Positions 7,560 through 15,838 of a DNA stretch of 64,000 bases are shown piece by piece. Numbering within the stretch: the stretch's first letter is position 1; each line of letters starts with the position of its first letter. Made by a program: the position numbers and the translations under genes. Source of the DNA: CAWACP01 sp963832965. Its GTDB lineage: Bacteria > Acidobacteriota > Terriglobia > Bryobacterales > Bryobacteraceae. The stretch is taken from the NCBI GenBank assembly GCA_963832965.1, contig CAWHVW010000003.1, positions 806,001-870,000 of the forward strand. Reading direction: 5' to 3'. The notes beneath the pieces were generated by a model. It made no database searches, was not told the DNA's origin, and saw nothing but the letters and a program-made list of their open reading frames with translations.

Positions 7560-8168
7560 ATGCCCGCCGCGCTGGGAATCCTGGACGACCCCGAAGCCGC
7601 CGCCGCGCTGCTGAAGCCCTCCCGCATCCGCATTCTGGAGATGCTGGCCGAGCCCGATTCCGCTTCCGGCGTGGCCCGGCGGCTTTCCATGCCCCGCCAA
7701 CTGGTGAATTATCATCTGCGCGAGCTGGAGACGGCGGGCCTGGTGGAGTTTGTGGAGGAGCGCCGCAAAGGCAACTGCACCGAGCGGCTGCTGCGCTCCA
7801 AAGCCCGTTCCTGGCTGATTGACCCGGGCAGCCTCGGATCGCTGCGGCCCGATCCAGGGGCCATTGCCGACCATCTCTCCTCGGCATTTCTGGTGGCCTG
7901 CGCGGCGCGGCTGATCAAGGAAGTGGCGGGTCTGCGCCGCCGTGCCGAGCGTGCCGGGAAAGCTCTGGGCACGCTCACGCTGGATTCCACCATCCGCTTC
8001 CGCTCACCGGCGGACCGCGCCGCGTTCACCGCGGAACTGACCGAATCCTTCACCCAACTGACCGCAAAATATCATGACAAGACAGCGCCCGGCGGCCGCA
8101 GTTTCCGGCTCATGCTGGGCGCATGGCCATTCCTGCCTGAAATTTCCCCGGATGAGGATGAGAAATGA
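7560..8168 (+). CDS. ArsR/HTH_20-like transcriptional regulator
   Basis: The product has 202 residues. Its N-terminal winged-helix domain (about residues 15-85) contains LLKPSRIRILEMLAEPDS, SGVARRLSMPRQLVNYHLRE and LETAGLVEFVEER, typical of ArsR-like HTH_20 regulators. The C-terminal half (to residue 202) is alpha-helical with no recognised ligand motif and no metal-binding Cys pair. The gene is divergent from hslVU across 85 bp that contain a palindrome over the predicted -35. The effector is unknown. Confidence 0.8.
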   Translation: MPAALGILDDPEAAAALLKPSRIRILEMLAEPDSASGVARRLSMPRQLVNYHLRELETAGLVEFVEERRKGNCTERLLRSKARSWLIDPGSLGSLRPDPGAIADHLSSAFLVACAARLIKEVAGLRRRAERAGKALGTLTLDSTIRFRSPADRAAFTAELTESFTQLTAKYHDKTAPGGRSFRLMLGAWPFLPEISPDEDEK

Positions 8169-8244
8169 GCGCTCCGGGGCAGTAGCGCCCGCAAGCCATA
8201 TTCCCGGAACAAACCACCGGGACCAGTGCGTAAGATTAGGTGTG

Positions 8245-8961
8245 ATGACGCGTGGCGCACTCGCGGTTCTGGCAGCCTGCCTGGCTCTGGTTGCGGCGGG
8301 CTGCGTTGTGAATGATTCCCCCGACGGCTGGACCAAACACTTCCAGCAAAGCGTTGAACTCGGCCGCGCCGAAAGCGTGCGGGCGGATATCGACATGGGC
8401 GCGGGCGAGCTGCACGTTGGTGGCGGCGCCGCGAAACTCATGGAAGCCGATTTCACCTACAACCGCGAGGACTGGAAGCCCGAAGTCATCTACGACGGCG
8501 GCAGCTTTCGCGGCATGCTGACCGTCAAACAGCCCAATGGAAACCACTTCCCGGGTCACGTCAATTACCGCTGGGACCTGCGCTTTAACGACGGCGTTCC
8601 GCTCGATCTGCACATCAACTGCGGCGCCGGCCAAAGCAAGCTCGAGCTGGGGCGGCTGGACCTGCGCAGCCTCGAAGTGAATATGGGCGTGGGACAGATC
8701 GAAGCCGATCTCCGGGGCCGTCCCAAACGCGACTACGACGTGAAGATCGACGGCGGCATCGGCGAAGCCATCGTGGATCTGCCTGACACCGTGGGCATCG
8801 TTGCCGACGCCAAAGGCGGAATCGGCGGTATCGACGTGCAGGGCCTGCACAAGAGCGGAGACCGCTGGGTCAACGACATTTACGAGAACGGCAGGAACGT
8901 TCCCACCATTCACGTGGCCGTGAACGGCGGCATCGGTTCCATCAAGCTGCGGGCGGACTAA
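8245..8961 (+). CDS. Lipoprotein with LiaF/toast-rack-like beta domain
   Basis: The product has 238 residues. A lipoprotein signal peptide ends in LALVAAGC. The mature part is repetitive, with Gly-rich turns recurring every 20-30 residues (VRADIDMGAGELHVGGGA, INCGAGQSKLEL, VNMGVGQIEADL, IDGGIGEAIVDL, VNGGIGSIKL). This periodic beta pattern resembles the toast-rack/LiaF C-terminal family linked to envelope stress. ATG 8245 is chosen for the signal peptide; the longer frame upstream overlaps the regulator gene. The role is inferred. Confidence 0.75.
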   Translation: MTRGALAVLAACLALVAAGCVVNDSPDGWTKHFQQSVELGRAESVRADIDMGAGELHVGGGAAKLMEADFTYNREDWKPEVIYDGGSFRGMLTVKQPNGNHFPGHVNYRWDLRFNDGVPLDLHINCGAGQSKLELGRLDLRSLEVNMGVGQIEADLRGRPKRDYDVKIDGGIGEAIVDLPDTVGIVADAKGGIGGIDVQGLHKSGDRWVNDIYENGRNVPTIHVAVNGGIGSIKLRAD

Positions 8962-9002
8962 CCGGCCCGCGCCGCCAGCCGCATTCCCGGCGGGCAGCCT
9001 TG

Positions 9003-9011
9003 TGTTAAAAT
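9003..9011 (+). promoter_or_regulatory. Extended -10 promoter of the TPR protein / dNTPase operon
   Basis: TG-T-TAAAAT forms an extended -10 (TAAAAT at 9006-9011), 24 nt before the GTG start at 9036. A TTGGAG ribosome-binding site lies at 9025-9030. Confidence 0.55.
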
Positions 9012-9035
9012 CAGGATTCCCAACTTGGAGTTCTA

Positions 9036-9737
9036 GTGGCAAGGATTACCCGTAAGGAACTGAAAAACGACCCGTTTGCGACCGAGGTCCAGCACACGCT
9101 GGAATACGTCACCGGGCACCGGTCCCAGGTGGTGCGCTGGGGGTCGGTCATTGTTGGCGTGGTCATCGTGGTGGCCGCCGCATATTTCTATCTCCAGCAC
9201 CAGCATGCGTTGCGCCAGGAGAAGCTTGCGGAAGTGTTCCGCATTTCGGATGCAACGGTCGGCCCGGCCGACAGCGCCTTCAGCCTGAGTTATCCGACCG
9301 AGGATGCCAAGGACCGGGCTCTGGTGAAAGCTCTCACCGAGCTGATCCAATACAGCGGGACCGGCGAGGGAACCATAGGCCAGTTCATGATGGCCGCCCA
9401 CGCCGCCGACAAAGGCAACGCCCAGGAAGCGGAGCGCCGTCTGCGGGACGTGGTGGACAACGGCAAGGGTCCGTACGTTTCCCTGGGCGCTCTTCAGTTG
9501 GCCACCATCTACGGTTCCCAGGGCAAGATCGCCGAGGCCAGAGCTCTGCTGCAGCCCCTCATCGACAAGCCCACCATATTCGTGTCGAAGGAAGAGGCTG
9601 AGCTGGCGCTGGCAAAGATCATCGGCCCCACGAAGCCGGACGAAGCGCGAAAGATACTGGACCCCTTGAGAGCCGACCAGCGCGGGGTGATCAGCCAGAC
9701 AGCGATTGCCGAGTTGGCCGAGCTGCTGCAGAAGTGA
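9036..9737 (+). CDS. Single-pass membrane protein with TPR-like domain (YfgM-like)
   Basis: The product has 233 residues. A basic cytoplasmic N-terminus (MARITRKELKNDPF) is followed by one transmembrane segment at about residues 36-54 (GSVIVGVVIVVAAAYFYL) and a helical-repeat domain with TPR features (EAERRLRDVVDNGKGPYVSLGALQLATIYGSQGKIAEARALL). This is the layout of YfgM/TPR_21 proteins that work near the Sec translocon. The start is GTG, supported by a good ribosome-binding site. Its stop overlaps the start of the dNTPase gene (GTGA). Confidence 0.8.
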   Translation: MARITRKELKNDPFATEVQHTLEYVTGHRSQVVRWGSVIVGVVIVVAAAYFYLQHQHALRQEKLAEVFRISDATVGPADSAFSLSYPTEDAKDRALVKALTELIQYSGTGEGTIGQFMMAAHAADKGNAQEAERRLRDVVDNGKGPYVSLGALQLATIYGSQGKIAEARALLQPLIDKPTIFVSKEEAELALAKIIGPTKPDEARKILDPLRADQRGVISQTAIAELAELLQK

Positions 9738-10849
9738 ACCGGCCTCTGGCCCGTCTGCGCTTCCCGGTGGAACGCAGCCGTGGGCGGCGCTATCCCGAAT
9801 TTGCCCATCCCTGGCGCAACGAGTTTCAGCGCGACCGCGACCGCGTCATTCATACCCGCGCCTTTCGCCGTCTGGAAGCCAAGACCCAGGTTTTCACCCC
9901 CGGCCTCTCGGACCATTTCCGCAACCGCCTGACCCATACCATCGAGGTCGCGCAGATTGCGCGCAGCGCCGCCGCCGGACTGGGATTGAACGAAGACCTT
10001 ACCGAGGCCCTGGCGCTGGTGCACGACATCGGCCATCCGCCCTTCGGGCATGCCGGCGAAGAGGAGCTGAACCGGCTGCTGAAGCCCTTCGGCGCGGCCT
10101 TCAATCACAATCTGCACGCGCTGCGAATTGTGGAACTGCTGGAACAGCGCTACGCCCGGTTCTCCGGCCTGAACCTGACCTTCGAAGTCCGCGAGGGCAT
10201 CGTGAAGCATTCCCGCGATCTCGAAGCCGGACAATCGCCGGAGCTGGATGAATATCTTCCCGGCCTCAAGCCCCCTCTGGAAGCGCAGCTGATCGACCTC
10301 GCCGACGAGATTGCCTACGGCACCGCCGACCTCGACGACACGCTCTCCGCCGGGCTGTTCGGGATCGAGGACGCCGCCGCCGCTGCGCCGCGCTTTGGCC
10401 AGTTGCTGGAGGAAGTACAGGGGCAGTTCCCGGGATCGTCCGAGCGAGTGCAGTTCCAGGAGGTGCTGCGCCGTCTGATCGACGGCCTGGTCACAGGACT
10501 GGTGGAAGGCACCACCGCGCGCGCCGAGGCCGCCGGAGTCCGCGAAGCGGAGGATGTCCGGACGCAGCCTGGCCGGTTGGCGGCATTCACTCCGGAATCC
10601 GAAACCACTGCTCGCGATCTGAAGGCGTTGCTTCGCGCGCGCGTCTATTATTCCGAGCCTCTGGCCACCGAACGCCGCGATTCAGCGGCGCGGATCGGGC
10701 AGCTTTTCGACTACTTTCTGCAGCACCCCGATCGCTTGCCCGAGGGCTACGCGCTGGCCGGCGAACCCGCCTGGCGCGGCATCTGCGACTACATTGCCGG
10801 GATGACCGACGGGTACTTCCTGCGAACCTGGCGCGAACTGCTGGCCTGA
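9734..10849 (+). CDS. Deoxyguanosinetriphosphate triphosphohydrolase-like HD protein
   Basis: This is an HD-domain dNTP triphosphohydrolase of the dGTPase family, which cleaves dNTPs to deoxynucleosides and triphosphate. The protein has 371 residues. The metal ligands appear as NRLTHTIEVAQIAR (His), ALVHDIGHPPFGHAGE (HD pair) and DLADEIAYGTADLDD (distal Asp). The N-terminal RRYPEFAHPWRNEFQRDRDRV is typical. The GTG start overlaps the preceding TGA by 3 nt, so the gene is coupled to the TPR protein gene. Substrate specificity within the family cannot be told. Confidence 0.9.
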   Translation: MNRPLARLRFPVERSRGRRYPEFAHPWRNEFQRDRDRVIHTRAFRRLEAKTQVFTPGLSDHFRNRLTHTIEVAQIARSAAAGLGLNEDLTEALALVHDIGHPPFGHAGEEELNRLLKPFGAAFNHNLHALRIVELLEQRYARFSGLNLTFEVREGIVKHSRDLEAGQSPELDEYLPGLKPPLEAQLIDLADEIAYGTADLDDTLSAGLFGIEDAAAAAPRFGQLLEEVQGQFPGSSERVQFQEVLRRLIDGLVTGLVEGTTARAEAAGVREAEDVRTQPGRLAAFTPESETTARDLKALLRARVYYSEPLATERRDSAARIGQLFDYFLQHPDRLPEGYALAGEPAWRGICDYIAGMTDGYFLRTWRELLA

Positions 10850-10890
10850 GCGTTCTTTCTGCTGTTGCCACATCTCAGAATCCTCGGCGC

Positions 10891-10913
10891 GTGGGGCAGG
10901 GCCATGCCCTGCC
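10891..10913 (+). repeat. Family-B hairpin repeat
   Basis: GTGG followed by GGCAGGGCCATGCCCTGCC: an 8-bp stem with a CAT loop. The same core occurs at 36805, 45313 and 46181. It sits between the convergent dNTPase gene and the small minus-strand gene. Confidence 0.85.
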
Positions 10914-10924
10914 TGCCAGGGTCC

Positions 10925-11080
10925 TCACTCCCCCGACCGGGACACGATGTTGGAGATCTCCGCCGACCGCACCCCGTAGATCTTCTGAATGCGGCGGCAG
11001 ATTTCCTCGGCCAGCCGCTGTATCTTTTCGTCTTCGGCGTGTTCGAGTTCCACCTTCAGGTACACCAGCGTCCGCGCCAT
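10925..11080 (-). CDS. Small 51-residue protein downstream of the peptidase gene
   Basis: A 51-codon frame starts at ATG 11080, 6 nt after the stop of the alpha/beta hydrolase gene, with GGGGAAG about 12 nt upstream. It encodes MARTLVYLKVELEHAEDEKI, then RLAEEICRRIQKIYGVRSAE, predicted as strand-helix-strand. The spacing and regular amphipathic helix suggest a real gene in an operon with the hydrolase. No family is recognised. It could be a small binding protein; confidence is moderate because of the size. Confidence 0.5.
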   Translation of the reverse strand: MARTLVYLKVELEHAEDEKIQRLAEEICRRIQKIYGVRSAEISNIVSRSGE

Positions 11081-11086
11081 GGGGAG

Positions 11087-12049
11087 TTACTTCCCCGCCA
11101 GGAAATCGTCGATGGTGCGATTGAAAAGGTCCGGCTGATCCACGAACGTCATGTGGCCGCTCTGCGGGAAAATCACCAGACGCGAACCGTGAATCAAGCC
11201 GCTCAGGTCCTTCGCCTGCGCCGGATCGCATTCGTCATGATCGCCCGCGGTAACCAGCGTGCGAACGCGCAGTGAAGGCAGCTTGTCCGCATATTCCACC
11301 GATTTCAAATTCCCGTCGATGACGAACTCGCCGTGCGATCCCCACATGGCGCGGTACAGATCCCAGGACATTTTGCCGTCGTCCAGAGGATCGTAATTTG
11401 GGTCCGGGTGGCGCTGGTACAGGTACGGGAAATAGCCCTCGCCCCAGGCCGCGATCATGTAGTCGTCGGTGTAGCGATTCTTTTGATAATCCTTGCCGTG
11501 TCCGAACAAACCTTCGGCCTCCAGCTTCTGGATGCGTTCGCGCAGCGCGGCGGGCATGGCCGCCAGCTCCTTCTGGAACACCTCATTCATTTTCGAAGTG
11601 CTGTAAAACGTGCTGCACAGAATCAGGCTGCTGAGGTTCTGCTGGTATTTCAAAGCGTAGGCCTGCGCCAGAACCCCTCCGTAGGAGTGCCCCAGCAGAG
11701 CGATGCGGCCCAGCCCGAGCTCCTTGCGCACCGCCTCCACGTCCTCGGCCATGGCCTCCACGGTGTAGCCGGACGGGTCGTCCAGCACCTGGGATTTGCC
11801 CGAGCCGCGCTCGTCGATGAAGATGAGCTGATGGTGGCGCGCCAGCGGCGCCAGATACGGCAGGAAGTAGTCGTGGGACGCGCCCGGCCCGCCGTGCACG
11901 ATCATCAGCGGGCTGCCCACGCCAAACGCCTCGTAGTAGATCAGCACGCCGTTGGCGTCGGCATAACCCTGTTCGATGCGATATGGAGCGCTGTGCGCCA
12001 GGGAAGCGGCGATCACGAAAAGCGGAGCGAGAAAGTGAATTGGTTTCAT
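11087..12049 (-). CDS. Secreted proline iminopeptidase-like alpha/beta hydrolase (S33 family)
   Basis: The product has 320 residues. A signal peptide (MKPIHFLAPLFVIAASLAHS) is followed by an alpha/beta hydrolase fold. HGGPGASHDY (oxyanion hole) lies near residue 52, the nucleophile elbow GHSYGG near 121, a D-box AGDHDECD near 269 and the catalytic His in PQSGHMTF near 297. This matches peptidase family S33, which removes N-terminal proline or acts on related peptides; the exact substrate is open. Export suggests peptide scavenging. Confidence 0.88.
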   Translation of the reverse strand: MKPIHFLAPLFVIAASLAHSAPYRIEQGYADANGVLIYYEAFGVGSPLMIVHGGPGASHDYFLPYLAPLARHHQLIFIDERGSGKSQVLDDPSGYTVEAMAEDVEAVRKELGLGRIALLGHSYGGVLAQAYALKYQQNLSSLILCSTFYSTSKMNEVFQKELAAMPAALRERIQKLEAEGLFGHGKDYQKNRYTDDYMIAAWGEGYFPYLYQRHPDPNYDPLDDGKMSWDLYRAMWGSHGEFVIDGNLKSVEYADKLPSLRVRTLVTAGDHDECDPAQAKDLSGLIHGSRLVIFPQSGHMTFVDQPDLFNRTIDDFLAGK

Positions 12050-12097
12050 AACTCAGGTTCCGATCTTACCGCAGGCTTCTGGCGTACCATAAGCAGG

Positions 12098-12811
12098 ATG
12101 GCCCGCCTGTTTTGTGGCACCTCGGGATTCGCCTACACCACCTGGAAGCCGGAGTTCTATCCGGCAAAGCTGCCCTCGAAGCAGTTTCTGGAACATTACG
12201 CCGGCCGTCTGAACGCGGTGGAGATCAACTACACGTTTCGCCGCCTCCCGTCGGCATCGACGCTGGAATCGTGGGTCCGGGCCACGCCCGCCGGCTTCGT
12301 CTTCTGCCCCAAGGCGCACATGCGCATCACGCACATCCAGCGCCTGCAAAAGGCCGAATTCACGGAACTGTTTTTCCGGGCTCTGGAACCGCTGCGCATC
12401 GCGCGGCGTCTGGGGCCGGTGCTGTTTCAGTTGCCGCCGCAGTTCCGCGCGGACGTCGCGGTGTTGAACGAATTCCTCGACGGCTTGCCGGACGGTCTCG
12501 CCTGCGCCTTCGAGTTCCGGCACCAGTCGTGGCTGAACGCGGAAGTGTACGGGGCGCTGGAGCGGCGCGGGGCCGCGCTTTGCCTGGCCGAATCGGAGAA
12601 GCTGGTGATCCCGGAGGTGCTGACCGCGCCGTTCGTCTACTCGCGCCTGCGTAAAACCGAGTACTCGCCCGAAGAGCGCCGGGAGATTGCGGAACGGGTG
12701 CGCCAGCTACGGGCTGGAGGCCGCGATTGCTACGTTTTTTTCAAGCACGAGGAGACGCCGGCCGGCGCGCTATACGCTGAGGAACTGCTGCGCTCAGGGG
12801 AGCCGCTTTGA
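12098..12811 (+). CDS. DUF72 family protein
   Basis: The product has 237 residues. CGTSGFAYTTWKPEFYPAKL at the start, NAVEINYTFRRLPS near residue 42, FEFRHQSW near 145 and the C-terminal DCYVFFKHEET are hallmarks of the DUF72 (YecE) TIM-barrel family, whose biochemical function is unproven. The ATG at 12098 is fixed by homology; the frame stays open 765 nt upstream, antisense to the hydrolase gene, which is not coding. A TACCAT hexamer 7 nt before the ATG suggests a leaderless transcript. Its last 18 nt overlap the convergent PAS gene. Confidence 0.88.
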   Translation: MARLFCGTSGFAYTTWKPEFYPAKLPSKQFLEHYAGRLNAVEINYTFRRLPSASTLESWVRATPAGFVFCPKAHMRITHIQRLQKAEFTELFFRALEPLRIARRLGPVLFQLPPQFRADVAVLNEFLDGLPDGLACAFEFRHQSWLNAEVYGALERRGAALCLAESEKLVIPEVLTAPFVYSRLRKTEYSPEERREIAERVRQLRAGGRDCYVFFKHEETPAGALYAEELLRSGEPL

Positions 12812-13630
12812 GATGTGGGCCACTGCTTGCACGCGTCCATATCGGTCCGGAATCGGCGCCAGTTGAATCAGGATGGGGGCGCGCGCGCCGGACTTGTGCA
12901 GACCTTCCGTCCGGAATTCCACCGCGATGCCGGTTTCGCAGACGCTCCGGTGCATGCGGACGTGCTGCTCGCGGAGATCATCGGGAACCAGAACCTCTAC
13001 GTTCCGGCCGACAATCTCCGCGGCGGTATAGCCAACCGCCCGCTCCGCTCCGCGGTTCCAGGTCAGGATAGCGCCTGTTGTGCCCGTGGAAAAGGTCGCG
13101 TACTCGACCCTTTCGACGATGGCTTCGAACTCCGCCAGCCGCATTTCCTCTTCGCGTTGGAGCGTGCAGTCGGCGTAGTTGCAGACGATGGCCTGGACAT
13201 TGGGGTCGTCCAGCATGTCGGTGAGCGTTCCCTCCACCCACATAAATGAACCATCGGCGCCAAGGGCGCGCACTTCAAACTCCACGCTGGCGCCAGGATG
13301 ATCCACAACCTGACGGTAACAGTCCACGATAATCGCGCGGTCATCGGGGTGCACCAGGTTCTCCACGAAGATGCCGCTCACCTCGGCGGGCGCATAGCCG
13401 GCGAAAGAGTGAACCATTCGCACGATATTGCGATTCGGCCCAATCAGGGCGACGCCTTCTTTGCTTCGAGAGAGCATGGCCTGGAATAGAGCGATGTTAC
13501 GATGCAGCGTTTCCTCGATTAGTTTGAGTGTCTGATTGCGATCCTCGAGTTCACAGATGCGCTCGGAGTATTCCTGGCAATGTGCGCACTCGGCCGGAAG
13601 GCAAACGGCGGATTCGGGAAAATCAGGCAT
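12794..13630 (-). CDS. Tandem PAS-domain protein without output domain
   Basis: The product has 278 residues. A Cys-containing N-terminus (CAHCQEYSERICELEDRN) merges into a short coiled coil. Two PAS domains follow: about residues 45-160 (ALIGPNRNIVRMVHSFAGY, then VHPDDRA) and 165-278 (GAILTWNRGAERAVGYTAAE, then KSGARAPILIQLAPI). No kinase, GGDEF, EAL or HTH domain is attached, so it must signal through a partner. Its ATG (13630) overlaps the end of the degenerate-GGDEF gene by 8 nt, so that protein is the likely partner. Confidence 0.8.
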   Translation of the reverse strand: MPDFPESAVCLPAECAHCQEYSERICELEDRNQTLKLIEETLHRNIALFQAMLSRSKEGVALIGPNRNIVRMVHSFAGYAPAEVSGIFVENLVHPDDRAIIVDCYRQVVDHPGASVEFEVRALGADGSFMWVEGTLTDMLDDPNVQAIVCNYADCTLQREEEMRLAEFEAIVERVEYATFSTGTTGAILTWNRGAERAVGYTAAEIVGRNVEVLVPDDLREQHVRMHRSVCETGIAVEFRTEGLHKSGARAPILIQLAPIPDRYGRVQAVAHISKRLP

Positions 13631-14684
13631 AGTCGTGAGTGCCCTGACTGGCAATGAAGGTCTGGATCTGCTTGCTGGCGGTGGTAGCGGGCGGTATCAG
13701 CATGAACACCGACCACGCCGCGGAAACCGGAATAAGCACCTCACGGCCTCCCACCTCGAACATTTTGTTGTTAATCGGTTTGTCCAGCATCCGGCGCACT
13801 TCGGTGCGCACGCTGTCCAGCGGCTCCGCCCTTTCCAGCAGCGCGATCACCGCCGGCCCGCCCCAGCGAAACAGCCGATCCCCCGGACTGAGCTGCTTCT
13901 CGAAGAACTCCTTGAAGGTGCGGAGCACCTGGTTGCCCACGGCGTGGCCGAAACGCGCGTTGATGGGCTGCATCCGGTTGACCACGGCGGTAACCACGTA
14001 GCGCTTCCCGGGCTTCCTGACCACTTCCTGAAACAAGGTCTCGGCCGCATCCTGGATGAGCAGCCCGGTGGCAGGGTCGACGTCCTGCGCAAGGGAAATA
14101 GCGCTGGCGCGCTCCTGCGTGGTGGCTATCTCCCGTTGCAGCGCGGTGACCACCCCCACCGCCTCCGTTTTTTGCCGCTCCGTTTCCTCCCGCAGATGGC
14201 CCAGACAATCGTCGAGCCTGACCTTGAGTTGTTGGACGTCCTCCAGCTCCACCGCCTTTTCCAGTTGATGTCCTATCTCCTGCAGGCGCTGCACCGATCC
14301 GTCGCTTCCCGCGCCGATGCTGATTACCGTCCGGGTGAGCATCGAGATGATGTTCTGCAGTTCCGCGCCCTGCTTGCGGACAAACTTCGTGGTTCGCTGG
14401 CTGTAATCCTCGAACGCCTGCACGGCCGATCCGGCAATGACCAGCAGCACGTCGGGCGCCACCTCCGCCCCGGCGGTCTCCTGAATGCGTTGCATGTTGC
14501 TTTGAAAGGTTTCGTACTCGGCGCGGTCTCCCTGCACCGCCCGCGTCGCGATGCCGTTCAGCAGCAGAGAGATGACGCGGCGAAGGGTCGCTTCCTCTTC
14601 ACCCTGGGTGAGATGACGCTTGATGCTGATCATAGCCATGGGCAAGCTGACAGGAGGGTACCGGCCCTCCCTGTCATGGCTCAT
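13623..14684 (-). CDS. Degenerate GGDEF-domain protein with coiled coil
   Basis: The product has 353 residues. A helical N-terminal half with coiled-coil character (about residues 140-205) is followed by a diguanylate-cyclase-like domain: DPATGLLIQDAAETLFQ near residue 207, then NARFGHAVGNQVLRTF and FRWGGPAVIALLE. The catalytic GG(D/E)EF is replaced by GGPAV, so c-di-GMP synthesis is not expected; a binding or scaffold role is possible. The start is uncertain: ATGs at 14684, 14639 and 14633 all lack a clear ribosome-binding site, and an inverted repeat (TGACAGG-AGGG / CCCTCCCTGTCA) lies between them. Confidence 0.75.
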   Translation of the reverse strand: MSHDREGRYPPVSLPMAMISIKRHLTQGEEEATLRRVISLLLNGIATRAVQGDRAEYETFQSNMQRIQETAGAEVAPDVLLVIAGSAVQAFEDYSQRTTKFVRKQGAELQNIISMLTRTVISIGAGSDGSVQRLQEIGHQLEKAVELEDVQQLKVRLDDCLGHLREETERQKTEAVGVVTALQREIATTQERASAISLAQDVDPATGLLIQDAAETLFQEVVRKPGKRYVVTAVVNRMQPINARFGHAVGNQVLRTFKEFFEKQLSPGDRLFRWGGPAVIALLERAEPLDSVRTEVRRMLDKPINNKMFEVGGREVLIPVSAAWSVFMLIPPATTASKQIQTFIASQGTHDYA

Positions 14685-14706
14685 CGGCAGCGCGCCGGGT
14701 TTCTAT

Positions 14707-14800
14707 TGTTGAATCGCGCAAGACGGGCCCGCGGCCCTTTGCGCGGTGTTGAATTGCGCAAAATCGGCCCGCGGCCCTTTGCACGGTGTTGAATCGCCCA
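14707..14800. repeat. 40-bp tandem repeat, about 2.4 copies
   Basis: A 40-bp unit beginning TGTTGAAT and containing GGCCCGCGGCCCTTTGC starts at 14707 and 14747, with a partial third at 14787. Copies differ at a few positions. It lies between the degenerate-GGDEF gene start and the Ku gene stop and codes for nothing evident. Confidence 0.85.
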
Positions 14801-14828
14801 GCCGGGGCGCTCTGAGTCGAAGTAACGT

Positions 14829-14854
14829 CCGCTCCGTCACCGTCGCGGTTCGGT
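14829..14854 (+). repeat. Family-A element core (partial copy)
   Basis: Contains GCTCCGTCACCGTCGCGGTT, the core of the element that is complete at 21684-21814. It lies just after the Ku stop codon. Confidence 0.8.
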
Positions 14855-14860
14855 TACGGT

Positions 14861-15715
14861 TTAGCCGGCGGCTTTTCGCTTCGTGCCGCCGCGGACCCGC
14901 TTCGTCATCTCCGCGGGCTGCGCTTCTGCCGCCTCGGCCGTGGCGGCGGGTTTCCTCGCGATGGCGAGGCTCTGCTTGAGGGCCTCCATGATATCGATCA
15001 CGCGGGCTGCTTCCGGTTCCGGCGGGGCCACCACTTCCTTGCCCTGGATCTTGGCGTCGATCATCGCGCGCAGATTGTCGCGGTATGTGTCGTGGTACTT
15101 CTCCGGCTGAAATTCCGCCGCCAGGGACTCGATCAGCATGGTCGCCAGCGCGAGTTCCTTCTCCTTCACCAAAGTCTTGTCGGTGCGGAACTCCTCCACG
15201 CTGCGGACTTCGTCGGCGTAATACATGGTGTGCATCATCAGCCCCGTCGGTCCCGGACGGAACAGGGCGATGTGCTCGCGGTTGTGCATGGTGATCTTGG
15301 CCACGCCGGTGTAGCCGGTTCGCTCGAGGGCCTCGTAGAGAAGAGCGTATGGCCGCTCGCCGGCCTCGTCCGGCGCCATGTAGTACGAGCTCTCGAAGTA
15401 AACCGGGTCCACTTCGGACGACTTCACGAACTCGAGGATCTCCATCGACTTCGCGCTGGCCGGCGCCATCCGCTTGATCTCCTCGTCTTCCACCACCACC
15501 CAGCGGCCCTTCTCGTACTCATAGCCCTTGACGATGTCCGTCCGCGCAATGGGCTTGTCCTCGGCCGCGCAGTAGAGCACCTGCTTCACCCGGCTGTGGT
15601 CTTCCTTGTGTAATTGATTGAAGCTAATGGTCTCGCTGCGCGCCGCGGTGTACAGCTTCACCGGGAACGAAACCAGACCGAACGTGACATGACCCTTCCA
15701 GACGGTGCTTGCCAT
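14861..15715 (-). CDS. ku: Ku-type DNA end-binding protein
   Basis: The bacterial Ku homodimer rings DNA double-strand ends for non-homologous end joining. The protein has 284 residues and starts ASTVWKGHVTFGLVSFPVKL. QVLYCAAEDKPIARTDIVKGYEYEKG lies in the core barrel (about residues 45-72), GLMMHTMYYADEVR in the bridge, and the C-terminus is Ala/Lys-rich, as expected for DNA and LigD contact. GGAG lies just before the ATG. No ligD is in the window, so its partner must be elsewhere. Confidence 0.96.
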   Translation of the reverse strand: MASTVWKGHVTFGLVSFPVKLYTAARSETISFNQLHKEDHSRVKQVLYCAAEDKPIARTDIVKGYEYEKGRWVVVEDEEIKRMAPASAKSMEILEFVKSSEVDPVYFESSYYMAPDEAGERPYALLYEALERTGYTGVAKITMHNREHIALFRPGPTGLMMHTMYYADEVRSVEEFRTDKTLVKEKELALATMLIESLAAEFQPEKYHDTYRDNLRAMIDAKIQGKEVVAPPEPEAARVIDIMEALKQSLAIARKPAATAEAAEAQPAEMTKRVRGGTKRKAAG

Positions 15716-15801
15716 AGGTCTCCAGCTCTGGCCGGCCGCAAAGGGACGGCTCGTCCAGAATAACCCGCAACCACAAACATTTTCAAGTGGTTCTGTCGTT
15801 T

Positions 15802-15831
15802 TTGCCGCGACCCGTAACCTCTTGATACACT
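15802..15831 (+). promoter_or_regulatory. Promoter of the MFS transporter gene (leaderless type)
   Basis: TTGCCG (15802-15807) and an extended -10 TGA-TACACT (TACACT at 15826-15831) are separated by 18 bp. The ATG at 15839 lies 7 nt beyond the -10, where transcription should start, and there is no Shine-Dalgarno. Confidence 0.5.
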
Positions 15832-15838
15832 CACTCGC

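Noticed and set aside
11333..12097. Extension of the DUF72 protein
   Set aside because: It is antisense to the S33 hydrolase; DUF72 homology begins at 12098.
13536..14792. 418-codon plus-strand frame
   Set aside because: It is antisense to the PAS and degenerate-GGDEF genes, both of which show clear domains.
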